Part shown: positions 32,816-40,100 of the stretch, in pieces
How positions within the stretch are numbered: the first letter of the stretch is position 1
Layout: each line of letters begins with the position of its first letter
DNA from: an uncultured Agathobacter sp.
GTDB taxonomy: Bacteria; Bacillota; Clostridia; Lachnospirales; Lachnospiraceae
DNA: 40,404 nt
NCBI GenBank assembly: GCA_910587655.1
Contig: CAJUND010000017.1
Location: 27,925-68,328, forward strand
Reading direction: 5' to 3'
Translations under genes and position numbers: made by a program
Notes under the pieces: generated by a model
Told to the model about the DNA's origin: nothing
The model's database searches: none
Seen by the model: only the letters and a program-made list of their open reading frames with translations

Positions 32816-35167
32816 ATGAGATTTGAAGAAGTTATAGAACTATTAAAAACAACATACAGCCGCCGGATTCTTGAAAGTTATGGTTATGATAACACAAGAA
32901 AAAAGTATCGAGCAATCGAGGCAGGAGAACACAATAACGGAGATGCAACGCCGAGTATGGGATTGTATAACCGTAGAGGTAGTTTTTATTTAAAAGATTT
33001 TGGTGGTACACAAAAACTTTATTCTGCTATTGATGCAATCATGGTATTAGAGGGGTTATCCTTTGCGGATGCCGTCAAACATGGTGCGGATATGTGCGGA
33101 ATTGAGATTGACAGTGAGAGGCAGCAGGAGGAACTTTCCCCGGATATGAAACACATTCTATCTGGATTATATCGGAAAGCAAAGCAGGAGGGTTTTTCCG
33201 TAAAAGGAATTATTGATACACACCACTATTTGTATAAGGATGCAGACGGAAAGAAACTCTATGATAAATACAGAATAGATTTTTTGAAAGATAAAGGGAA
33301 CAAAGAAAAACACATAATACAAGGCATTGAAAATAATGGTTTTGTACGGTTCAAGTTCAAAGAGGGCGAATACCAGTCTTATATTGCAATGTACGGAGAT
33401 TTCCGGCAATACGAACCGGGCGAAAAGGTTTATATTGTCGAGGGCGAAAAGTGCGTTGATGCTTGCCGTTCTTCCGGCATGAAGAATACTGTCACGGTTG
33501 GAAGTAGTAACGATTTTCGGTATAAGGGAAAGAAGTTTGCACCATATTTCAAAGGTACTGACATTGTTATTTTGCAGGACAACGACCAGCCGGGCGAAAA
33601 GCTGACAAGGGAAATTATAGCAGCATTCAAAGATGTTACAAATTCTATCAAGGTTATTGTGCCGGATAAGAGTAGGGAAAAGGCAGATATAGCAGACTTT
33701 TTTCAGAATGGCGGTACATTGCAGCAGTTGGAGGAAATGGAAGAAAATACTCCGATACAGAACTTTTTCGAGCAGGACAACCCTAAGTTGAACATAGGAC
33801 AGGGCAAGGAACTTGACAAGATGAAGTTTCACTTGATGAACGATAAAGGCGTTGCGGTTGGCGTGTTTGATGCTGCCATAGAAAACTATATCATTGAAAA
33901 TCAGAAATTGTTTATATATGGCGGTATTCCTTTTATTTATAGGAATGGTTGCTTTTTTCCGGACTGGACGAAAGCGGAACTGTCAACCTCAATCAGAGAG
34001 AAAATATATGACCGTCTGATTAAAAGCACCACTATTGACAGGGTTTTTCGGTTGTTTCTGACAGATAGGAGAATACAGAAAACCTTTGAGGAAATCAATA
34101 CATATCCGGCAGAGTGGATTTGTTTTGAAAATGGAATGTACGACCCAGTTAATAAAAGAATGATACAACATGATGATAAATATTGTTGCATTAATCAAAT
34201 TCCGCACGAATACCACCCGGAAAAGCCACCAAAGGCAGGTGGAACTATCGAGGAATACTTGAATTTTATTTGTGACGGAAAAGAGGACACAAGGGAAATG
34301 CTATTGCAGTATTTGGGATATTCCTTGACGAGAGATACAAAACAGCAGAAATTTTTAATTCTGACAGGCGAGGGCGGCAGCGGAAAATCTACACTTATAA
34401 AGTGTTTTGAAATGTTGGTAGGGCAAAGAAATATATCTAATGTTTCATTGACCGACCTTCAGCAGAGATTTTCAAGTATTGAGTTAATGGGGATGCTTGC
34501 TGATTCATGTGCAGACTTGGAAATTGGAGCGTTGACCGATACAAGCATGATAAAAAAATTAGTTGGAGAGGATAGCATAAAAGGCGAGCGAAAAGGCAAA
34601 GACATTGTATTTTTCAAGAATTATGCAAAGCTGATTTTTTCCACAAACGAGTTACCAGTTATTAAGTCAGAGAAAACAAATGCTTTTTATAGGCGGTTGA
34701 TTGTGTTCCCTATGAATAAGGTGCCTGAAAATAAAGACCCGGACTTATTTCACAAGTTGGAGGCAGAGAAAGATTATCTGTTAATGCTTGCGGTACAAGC
34801 CCTTGAAAGAATGTACACACAGAAAAATATTACAGTTGCCTCTGCATCGGAACATGAGATTGAACGATTGAGAGCAGACAGCGACACAGTAGAGGGCTTT
34901 ATATTGGAAGAATGTGAGAAAGAGGACGGATGCAGGTGGGAACGCACAGAACTTTATAGAGATTATTCTGATTTTTGTGAGGAAAGCGAGAGGCAAGCAC
35001 TCACAAAGAATAATTTCTATAAGAGCCTACGATTGAAAGGTTACTCTGAAATCACTTCCAACGGAAAACGGTACTTTTTGGGCTTAAAATCTGCACTGAA
35101 AAACTGCACTAATGACGGTTTTATGACTGTCACACAAGAGCAGTTGGAGGATTTGCCTTTTGTGTAG
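32816..35167 (+). CDS. P4-type primase-helicase (replication protein)
   Basis: A 783-residue replication protein. An N-terminal primase-like region (about 30-110) has GDATPSMGLYNRRGSFYLKD, resembling DnaG's N domain but without a zinc finger. A toprim-like/DUF3854 domain follows at about 200-290 (KVYIVEGEKCVDACRSSGM; DIVILQDNDQPGEK, with the acidic metal site). The D5_N region precedes a superfamily 3 helicase: Walker A ILTGEGGSGKSTLIKC near 517, Walker B region LADSCADLEIGAL, and motif C KLIFSTNELPVI near 605. A C-terminal winged helix ends the protein. It should open and prime the element's own origin, which may be the hexamer cluster at its 3' end. ATG at 32816 follows GAGGCGGTG; a longer frame from 32795 is possible. 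Confidence 0.92.
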   Translation: MRFEEVIELLKTTYSRRILESYGYDNTRKKYRAIEAGEHNNGDATPSMGLYNRRGSFYLKDFGGTQKLYSAIDAIMVLEGLSFADAVKHGADMCGIEIDSERQQEELSPDMKHILSGLYRKAKQEGFSVKGIIDTHHYLYKDADGKKLYDKYRIDFLKDKGNKEKHIIQGIENNGFVRFKFKEGEYQSYIAMYGDFRQYEPGEKVYIVEGEKCVDACRSSGMKNTVTVGSSNDFRYKGKKFAPYFKGTDIVILQDNDQPGEKLTREIIAAFKDVTNSIKVIVPDKSREKADIADFFQNGGTLQQLEEMEENTPIQNFFEQDNPKLNIGQGKELDKMKFHLMNDKGVAVGVFDAAIENYIIENQKLFIYGGIPFIYRNGCFFPDWTKAELSTSIREKIYDRLIKSTTIDRVFRLFLTDRRIQKTFEEINTYPAEWICFENGMYDPVNKRMIQHDDKYCCINQIPHEYHPEKPPKAGGTIEEYLNFICDGKEDTREMLLQYLGYSLTRDTKQQKFLILTGEGGSGKSTLIKCFEMLVGQRNISNVSLTDLQQRFSSIELMGMLADSCADLEIGALTDTSMIKKLVGEDSIKGERKGKDIVFFKNYAKLIFSTNELPVIKSEKTNAFYRRLIVFPMNKVPENKDPDLFHKLEAEKDYLLMLAVQALERMYTQKNITVASASEHEIERLRADSDTVEGFILEECEKEDGCRWERTELYRDYSDFCEESERQALTKNNFYKSLRLKGYSEITSNGKRYFLGLKSALKNCTNDGFMTVTQEQLEDLPFV

Positions 35168-35378
35168 TGCAGAATTTGAGGGATAAAGTGCAGGACGAGA
35201 GCAAGAGGATTTTGAAAACTGCACTCCCTCAAAACCGCTATTTTACAGTGTTTCTTATTGGTTTAGTGCAATCGAGCATTTTTTATAATGAAATTAGAGA
35301 TTTTTATAAAATATGGCTTTATATGTGTGTATTTATGAAAAATATAAGAGTTTGAGAAAAAATCTGCACTTTTGCACT
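35092..35378. repeat. Cluster of eight TGCACT/AGTGCA hexamers; candidate replication origin
   Basis: TGCACT occurs at 35092, 35105, 35220, 35365 and 35373, and AGTGCA at 35166, 35187 and 35265. Most copies extend to an AA(A/T)CTGCACT-like form. Chance would give about 0.14 copies in this span. The cluster covers the primase gene's end and the 243-base gap after it, whose AT-rich stretch (35275-35360) could be the unwinding region. Iterons beside a P4-type Rep gene are the usual form of such origins. Apart from these repeats the gap holds only a short open frame without a ribosome site. Confidence 0.6.
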
Positions 35379-35410
35379 TTCAAGGAAAAGTTTTGTATAG
35401 GAGGCTATTT

Positions 35411-35650
35411 ATGAGCAATGAGGAATTGAAACAAAAATATGGTATGTTCACAGACTGCTGGAGGCTATATAAAAAATATGCAGTTGTAGAAGATAAGAAT
35501 AATGATGAATTTTGGGAACAGGTTGTTAATGAAAGCGGTGCAATTTCAAAGAAATACGGAGAGTGCAAATTGATTGTATCGCTTGTACTGGCGGTTATTG
35601 ATGAATTTGAAAGAGCTTATAAGGAGATGCGTAAAAATGCGGAAACATAG
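35411..35650 (+). CDS. Small protein of unknown function
   Basis: A 79-residue, helical, acidic protein (MSNEELKQKYGMFTDCWRLY; NDEFWEQVVNESGAISKKYG; LVLAVIDEFERAYKEMRK). No family recognised, although similar short proteins occur near HNH and packaging genes in Firmicute phages. AGGAGG lies seven bases before the ATG; the longer frame from 35372 lacks a site. It overlaps the HNH gene by 14 bases. Confidence 0.6.
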   Translation: MSNEELKQKYGMFTDCWRLYKKYAVVEDKNNDEFWEQVVNESGAISKKYGECKLIVSLVLAVIDEFERAYKEMRKNAET

Positions 35651-35933
35651 TAAAGAATACGATAATTACATGAAGTCGGACGAATGGGCGGCAAAGAGGG
35701 AAGAACGCCTACAGCTTGATGATAACAAGTGTGTAATGTGTGGCAGACCGAATGGACTACAAAAGGACGGTAAAACGCCGATTTTGCAAGTCCATCATAT
35801 CTGTTATTCACATTTAGGGAACGAACCTATGAGCGAGATCGTCTCGCTTTGTGCCGGATGCCACAAAAAAATTCATAGATATTACCGGCGTTTTCGTTCT
35901 TGGGAAGATAAGAAAGCAGCAGAGGGAGCGTGA
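35637..35933 (+). CDS. HNH endonuclease
   Basis: A 98-residue nuclease with the full HNH zinc frame: C32-x2-C35, H53-H54 (QVHHICYSHLGNEP), C72-x2-C75 and H80. In phages, HNH proteins of this size stand next to TerS and help terminase cut cos sites. The next gene here is a TerS-like gene, so the same role is likely; homing or host attack are alternatives. AAGGAG lies ten bases before ATG 35637. An 82-base gap separates it from the TerS-like gene. Confidence 0.88.
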   Translation: MRKHSKEYDNYMKSDEWAAKREERLQLDDNKCVMCGRPNGLQKDGKTPILQVHHICYSHLGNEPMSEIVSLCAGCHKKIHRYYRRFRSWEDKKAAEGA

Positions 35934-36015
35934 AAATGTAAGTTCCTTGCATACTTTCTTCACACGAAAAAAGACATAAAATAATCAAATTTTTGCAGAA
36001 AGCGAGGCTTTAAGA

Positions 36016-36606
36016 ATGAAAAATGAATTGCAACCAAAGGAATACAAGCGTTTTACACCTGAACCGATTGGAACGGATAATACACTTGATGCGGTACTCA
36101 ATACAACTATTGAGAGTTTGAAAACAGGTAGACCGCCTACATATCCCGATACACCGCAAGGGCTTGAAGATTTTAAGCAAGCGACTATTGACTATTTCCA
36201 ATATGTAAAAGATGTAAATGCAAACCCGGACATTGAAAAGAAGTTAGTCCCGGATATTGAGGGGTGGGCGGTTTTTACATCCTTGACACGCAGGACAATT
36301 TTAACCTATGAGAGGCAAAGGGGCGAGGACTGGAAGAACTTCATAGAGCAAGTAAAAAATGCTATATGTGCAGCAAAAAAAGAGTTGAGTTTCCACCAAC
36401 AAATACCACCAGTAGTATTTATGTTTGATGCTTGCAATAACCACGGTTACACCAATACAAGCGAGTTTAAGATTGAGGCTATAAGTGACAAGCCAAAAGA
36501 AAGACAACTTTCACTTGAAGAACAGGTGCAACAAGCCGGGCTGATATGGGATGAAGAAAAGGGCGAATTTATACCCGACACCAACAAGGGGGCATTGAAT
36601 GAATGA
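36016..36606 (+). CDS. Terminase small subunit-like DNA-packaging protein
   Basis: A 196-residue protein with the architecture of DNA-packaging/TerS proteins. GRPPTY (38-43) begins the usual N-terminal block. An HTH-like part covers about 79-100 (PDIEGWAVFTSLTRRTILTY). The middle helices at 101-125 (EDWKNFIEQVKNAICAAKKE) and the segment VFMFDACNNHGYTNTSEFK (134-152) take the place of the usual AIFALKNNFGW motif. An acidic tail follows. TerS selects the DNA to be packaged; in satellites it redirects a helper phage's large terminase. No TerL or portal gene is seen nearby. The call rests on pattern and on the HNH neighbour. Confidence 0.65.
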   Translation: MKNELQPKEYKRFTPEPIGTDNTLDAVLNTTIESLKTGRPPTYPDTPQGLEDFKQATIDYFQYVKDVNANPDIEKKLVPDIEGWAVFTSLTRRTILTYERQRGEDWKNFIEQVKNAICAAKKELSFHQQIPPVVFMFDACNNHGYTNTSEFKIEAISDKPKERQLSLEEQVQQAGLIWDEEKGEFIPDTNKGALNE

Positions 36607-37222
36607 GTTACAAAAACAGAAAGCAATAAAGGCATTAGCAAAACAGAAAGATACAGAACACAAGAAAATGCTTGCTATGATGTTTCATTTATCGGCATTT
36701 ACAAAACTTCACTGTATGGGCGTTATGCTGCCTTACAAGGTGCTTTATTCGATTGAAAAGCAGTCATATGAGGGAACATTTTCAGAAGTACCACCCAACC
36801 CCTTTTATCCGCATCCGGGCATGAGTATGGAAGTGAAGAACAGCGAACCAAGATACAGTGGAGATTACAAAAACATAATCGGAGCAGACGGAAAGCCGGA
36901 TTTTATGCTTGATACAGAGTATAAGATACAATGGCAGGACTACCAAAAACGGATTGATGCAGAGAAAACACCTGCTGACAAGTGGGCGTTTTGGCACGGT
37001 AGATTTTTGATTGAGTATGATATTCCGGCATTTACTGATTTTGATTATTGGGGGAAAGTGCCGGAGGATGCAGAAGAAAAGAAAGTCATAGACGGTTTAA
37101 GGGCGGCTTGTCTGGAAGTATGGCATGATTGCAGGACATGCCCGGAGAAATACAATCAAGAGCCTATACCACGCCTTGAAGAACACAGAAACCTATATGA
37201 TGTTGGGTACGGTTACATTTAA
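36599..37222 (+). CDS. Protein of unknown function next to the TerS-like gene
   Basis: A 207-residue, soluble protein rich in aromatic residues (MLDTEYKIQWQDYQKRIDAE; KWAFWHGRFLIEYDIPAFTD; CLEVWHDCRTCPEKYNQEPI). No family was recognised and no membrane segment, signal or nucleotide motif is visible. AAGGGGG lies six bases before the ATG. It overlaps the TerS-like gene by 8 bases, so the two are translationally coupled. It might be a packaging partner. It is too short to be a large terminase. Confidence 0.65.
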   Translation: MNELQKQKAIKALAKQKDTEHKKMLAMMFHLSAFTKLHCMGVMLPYKVLYSIEKQSYEGTFSEVPPNPFYPHPGMSMEVKNSEPRYSGDYKNIIGADGKPDFMLDTEYKIQWQDYQKRIDAEKTPADKWAFWHGRFLIEYDIPAFTDFDYWGKVPEDAEEKKVIDGLRAACLEVWHDCRTCPEKYNQEPIPRLEEHRNLYDVGYGYI

Positions 37223-37588
37223 TAAATATGAACAATGTTTTATCCGGCAACAGATAAAGAAACAGGCTTTTTAAGGCTATTTAGGGAAAAGGATAGGGAA
37301 AACACAATAAATACATTGTTGGTTACTCGTGAAATGCTTGTAAATAAAGGCTTTTGAATGATTATGCTATTCATTTGAAGTAATAGAAGTACATGAAAAT
37401 TAGAGGAAATAAGGACGAATAAAGAACATAGGAAAACACGTTATAAGCTATGGAAACACCGGGTAGGGGTTATATGATACGAATGTATGTTCTCTACTAA
37501 CCCCCAGAACCAGCCGCAAGTTTCCAAAAACGAAATTTTATTAAAAAAATAAAAAAGGCTAAAAGCCGGAAAGCAGAGGTATTACATC
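37223..37588. other. Gene-poor stretch with inverted repeats (candidate packaging or transfer site)
   Basis: These 366 bases hold no credible gene. They contain TTTAGGGAAAAGGATAGGG (37280-37298), related to the repeat at the left end. They also contain GAAATGCT-x2-TAAATA (about 37330-37350), related to text next to lysS. GGGGTTA (37466-37472) pairs with TAACCCC (37498-37504), enclosing an ATAC/GTAT mini-hairpin. At the end a GGCT/AGCC hairpin precedes the next gene's ribosome site. The place after TerS would suit a cos or pac site; an oriT or second attachment site is also possible. Confidence 0.4.
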
Positions 37589-38683
37589 ATGCAAAAAGAA
37601 TTACAGATTTTTTCAATGGCAAGCGTGGCAGGAGATATGTATAAAAGCAGATACGACAAAGCCAACGAAAAGCGCAAGGCGGCATGGAAAGACTTAAAAG
37701 CTAATTTTGTGCCGGGTTCTGCAAGGTTTAAGGAGTTTAAAGCCACGATTGAGCCGGAATTTAAAGCGGCAATCCAAAAGGCGAGGGAAGAAGTGCAGAC
37801 GGAATTTGACCGGGAATTTGAAGAATTGAGGGAAGCGGAGATTGCAAGGGTAAAAACAATTTCCCCCGGTTCTGAAAAGATGATGGATATTTTAGGCAGA
37901 TTGGTAAATATCCCTATTTCAGTTGATGAATTTGGCTATCTGGTGGAACAGTACGGAAACCATAATTATTGGGTAGACCGCCAATTAATAAGCCTTAGCG
38001 TCAAGAATGGAATACAAGAATGTGCGGTTGCGCCGGACATAACAACGAAATTAGGAATACTGGACGAACTGAAAAACAACCTTTACACATATTTTGAAAA
38101 ATATAATGGCGAGGTTGCCTATAATACGGCGGTTCTGGTATCGGATGCCGCCATTCAAAGGCTTGAAAAGCAGTACACAAATAATTATTCCGGTATCAGT
38201 CTGAACGCAAGGGAAGCTGGGAAAAGGATTGTTGTAGAGGGATTGAACAAACTGGATTCACTGGAAAAGAGTATGTACCTTGCTAATGCCTTGCGGACTT
38301 CTACCCCGGACGTGCAGGAGGGCATTTTATACGAAATCTGTAAAAACCATGAGAGCATAAAAGAAAATCCCAATATGCGCTTATCGGGCGTTTCCTCTGC
38401 AATCGAAAATTTTAAAAAGGCAGAATATGAGGGTATGCGCCGAGCAGAAAGGACGATTGACAGAATACAGAATGAGCCAAAGAAATATGAGCAGGACACA
38501 ATCATTTATCAGAATTTGGAGGACAGGCATTTTCTAAAGGCGGTTCGGGAATCTGGCAATGATGAACTGAAAAAGGCGGTAAGACACCAACAGGAGGTAA
38601 AAGCCGCCGGAGAAGCAAAAGAAAAAAGGGAAGCAGAAGCAAAAAGCGGAGCAATGGCAAATGTAGGGGCAAAAGGGGAATGA
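37589..38683 (+). CDS. Unknown element protein A, paralog of the next large protein
   Basis: A 364-residue, soluble, charged protein. The N-terminal third is coiled coil (residues about 18-90, rich in Lys, Glu and Ala). A conserved block follows (about 95-160) with PISVDEFGYLVEQYGNHNYW and NGI. A helical C-terminal domain leads to a Lys/Glu/Ala-rich tail. It shares the order and key text (NYWV-x-R, NGI, the LDEL/LDQL segment and the LANALR/ISNSLR segment) with the protein at 38889-39995. No known family was recognised. A virion, scaffold or capsid-redirecting role is possible in a satellite but unproved. GCAGAGGT precedes the ATG. Confidence 0.75.
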   Translation: MQKELQIFSMASVAGDMYKSRYDKANEKRKAAWKDLKANFVPGSARFKEFKATIEPEFKAAIQKAREEVQTEFDREFEELREAEIARVKTISPGSEKMMDILGRLVNIPISVDEFGYLVEQYGNHNYWVDRQLISLSVKNGIQECAVAPDITTKLGILDELKNNLYTYFEKYNGEVAYNTAVLVSDAAIQRLEKQYTNNYSGISLNAREAGKRIVVEGLNKLDSLEKSMYLANALRTSTPDVQEGILYEICKNHESIKENPNMRLSGVSSAIENFKKAEYEGMRRAERTIDRIQNEPKKYEQDTIIYQNLEDRHFLKAVRESGNDELKKAVRHQQEVKAAGEAKEKREAEAKSGAMANVGAKGE

Positions 38684-38738
38684 AAAAATTTTTCCTTAAA
38701 ATAAAAAGCCTATCGGCAGAAAGACGAGGTTAGAAGTT

Positions 38739-38882
38739 ATGGAGCAAAGACAGAACAAGAAGCCGGAATTAAAGACAAGATATGAAAGACAGAAAGAAAT
38801 TATGTCAATCCCGGACAGGCAAGCAAGATTAAACGCAATAGCAAGAAACAAAGAATTATTCACAGCAAAGAAAGCGAGGTAA
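38739..38882 (+). CDS. Small basic protein between the two paralogs
   Basis: A 47-residue, highly basic product (MEQRQNKKPELKTRYERQKE; SIPDRQARLNAIARN) with no membrane segment. GAGGT lies eight bases before the ATG, and the leader copies that of protein A. It ends six bases before protein B's ATG. Its Arg/Lys content suggests nucleic-acid binding. Below the size of usual gene calls, so moderately certain. Confidence 0.55.
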   Translation: MEQRQNKKPELKTRYERQKEIMSIPDRQARLNAIARNKELFTAKKAR

Positions 38883-38888
38883 TTTATT

Positions 38889-39995
38889 ATGACAAACATT
38901 TATGATTTAACAAATTTCCTGCGAGATGTGCGGAGCCGCTATCAGGCAGAATTTATTGACGCAATGGAAACAGAAAAAAAGGAACTTGCAATACTGGACA
39001 GAGATTATAAAGTTGGTTCGCCCACATATACCGCCAAAAAGCAGGAAATTCAGCTTGCTTGTGATATGGCGATTGTCAAGGCGAGGGAAAAAGCGGCAAA
39101 AAGGGCGGCAGAAGAAATTGAGAGTATGAAAGAATGGGAGCGTACAGGCGTTGGAACTATCAACACAGAAGCACTTGCAAGGATAAATGCACTTCGAGGA
39201 ATCCCGGTTACAACAGAAGAATTGAAACAAATTCTTTCTAAACATGGTTCAAGCAATTATTGGGTACAACGTGCGGTTGCGGCACTGGCAGAAGAAAACG
39301 GAATCCCGGTTACTGATTTGCCGCTTGATTCTTCCTTAGATGTGAAACTGAATGTGCTTGACCAGCTTAGCGGCCAGCTTGATTTACTCTTAGAGCATTA
39401 CAGTCCAACAGCAAAGACAAGGGAAGCATCGGAAGCAAGGTTTTTGTATCTGAATGACAGCATTTTAGATAATGCAGTAAGGATTTATAACAATGGAACA
39501 AAGGATTTATCAGAAGCAGACGCCGCCGAAAGAGCATATTATAAAATCCGGGCAATATCCGGGCAGATGTCAAAGGCGGTTGCAATCTCTAACAGTCTGC
39601 GGAATCTGAAAAAAGAAGATACAAAGAATATGTTACTTTATAGGCTTGCCAAAGATGACAGTATAAGAAGTGAAGCCTATGAGGTTGCCGGAATTTCTGA
39701 TGTGATGGCAGAGTGGAAATGTGGCAAGGCTGACCGCTACGCACGAGCCATAAACATGATGAACGGTATTAAAACCATGCAGGACACAGAGAAGATAAAA
39801 GAAAAGTTGAGAAGCTATATAAATCGTGTTCAAATGGGTTCGGAATCGGAAAATGAGTTTTTGCGCCACGAAATCACGAAAACATATAAAAAGAATACCT
39901 TTATCGGGCGAGCATTGGAAGAAATGAGCGGAGCGGAAAAAGATACACTTTTCGGGAACAGTGCAGAGCCGGAGGGCGGCACAACAGCGGAGTAA
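38889..39995 (+). CDS. Unknown element protein B, paralog of protein A
   Basis: A 368-residue, soluble protein aligned with protein A over most of its length. An N-terminal charged coil (about 10-85) is followed by the shared block (TTEELKQILSKHGSSNYWVQ then AALAEENGIP), the helical middle (LNVLDQLSGQLDLLLEHY) and KAVAISNSLRNLKKEDTKNM. It lacks the basic tail of protein A and instead ends in an acidic, Gly/Thr-rich tail. Overall identity looks low, so the duplication is old or the two have diverged to separate roles. AAGCGAGGT precedes the ATG. A terminator follows. Confidence 0.75.
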   Translation: MTNIYDLTNFLRDVRSRYQAEFIDAMETEKKELAILDRDYKVGSPTYTAKKQEIQLACDMAIVKAREKAAKRAAEEIESMKEWERTGVGTINTEALARINALRGIPVTTEELKQILSKHGSSNYWVQRAVAALAEENGIPVTDLPLDSSLDVKLNVLDQLSGQLDLLLEHYSPTAKTREASEARFLYLNDSILDNAVRIYNNGTKDLSEADAAERAYYKIRAISGQMSKAVAISNSLRNLKKEDTKNMLLYRLAKDDSIRSEAYEVAGISDVMAEWKCGKADRYARAINMMNGIKTMQDTEKIKEKLRSYINRVQMGSESENEFLRHEITKTYKKNTFIGRALEEMSGAEKDTLFGNSAEPEGGTTAE

Positions 39996-40013
39996 CCTTT
40001 TCTCTGGCAAATT

Positions 40014-40052
40014 AAAAGGGAAGTAGCACTGAAAATACATACTTCCCTTTTA
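40014..40052 (+). terminator. Terminator after protein B
   Basis: AAAAGGGAAGTA (40014-40025) pairs with TACTTCCCTTTT (40040-40051), followed by ATAT. It divides the rightward run from the sigma-factor gene. Confidence 0.78.
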
Positions 40053-40100
40053 TATCCTATTCACCTACTCAAATTATAATCTGAAAGTAGGTGAATTGCA

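Noticed and set aside
33167..33832. 221-residue leftward open frame inside the primase gene
   Set aside because: Antisense to an intact P4-type primase; Phe/Leu/Cys-rich composition typical of antisense frames.
35167..35355. 62-residue open frame after the primase gene (GTG start)
   Set aside because: No ribosome site at a useful distance, composition unlike a protein, and it lies on the hexamer cluster; taken as chance.
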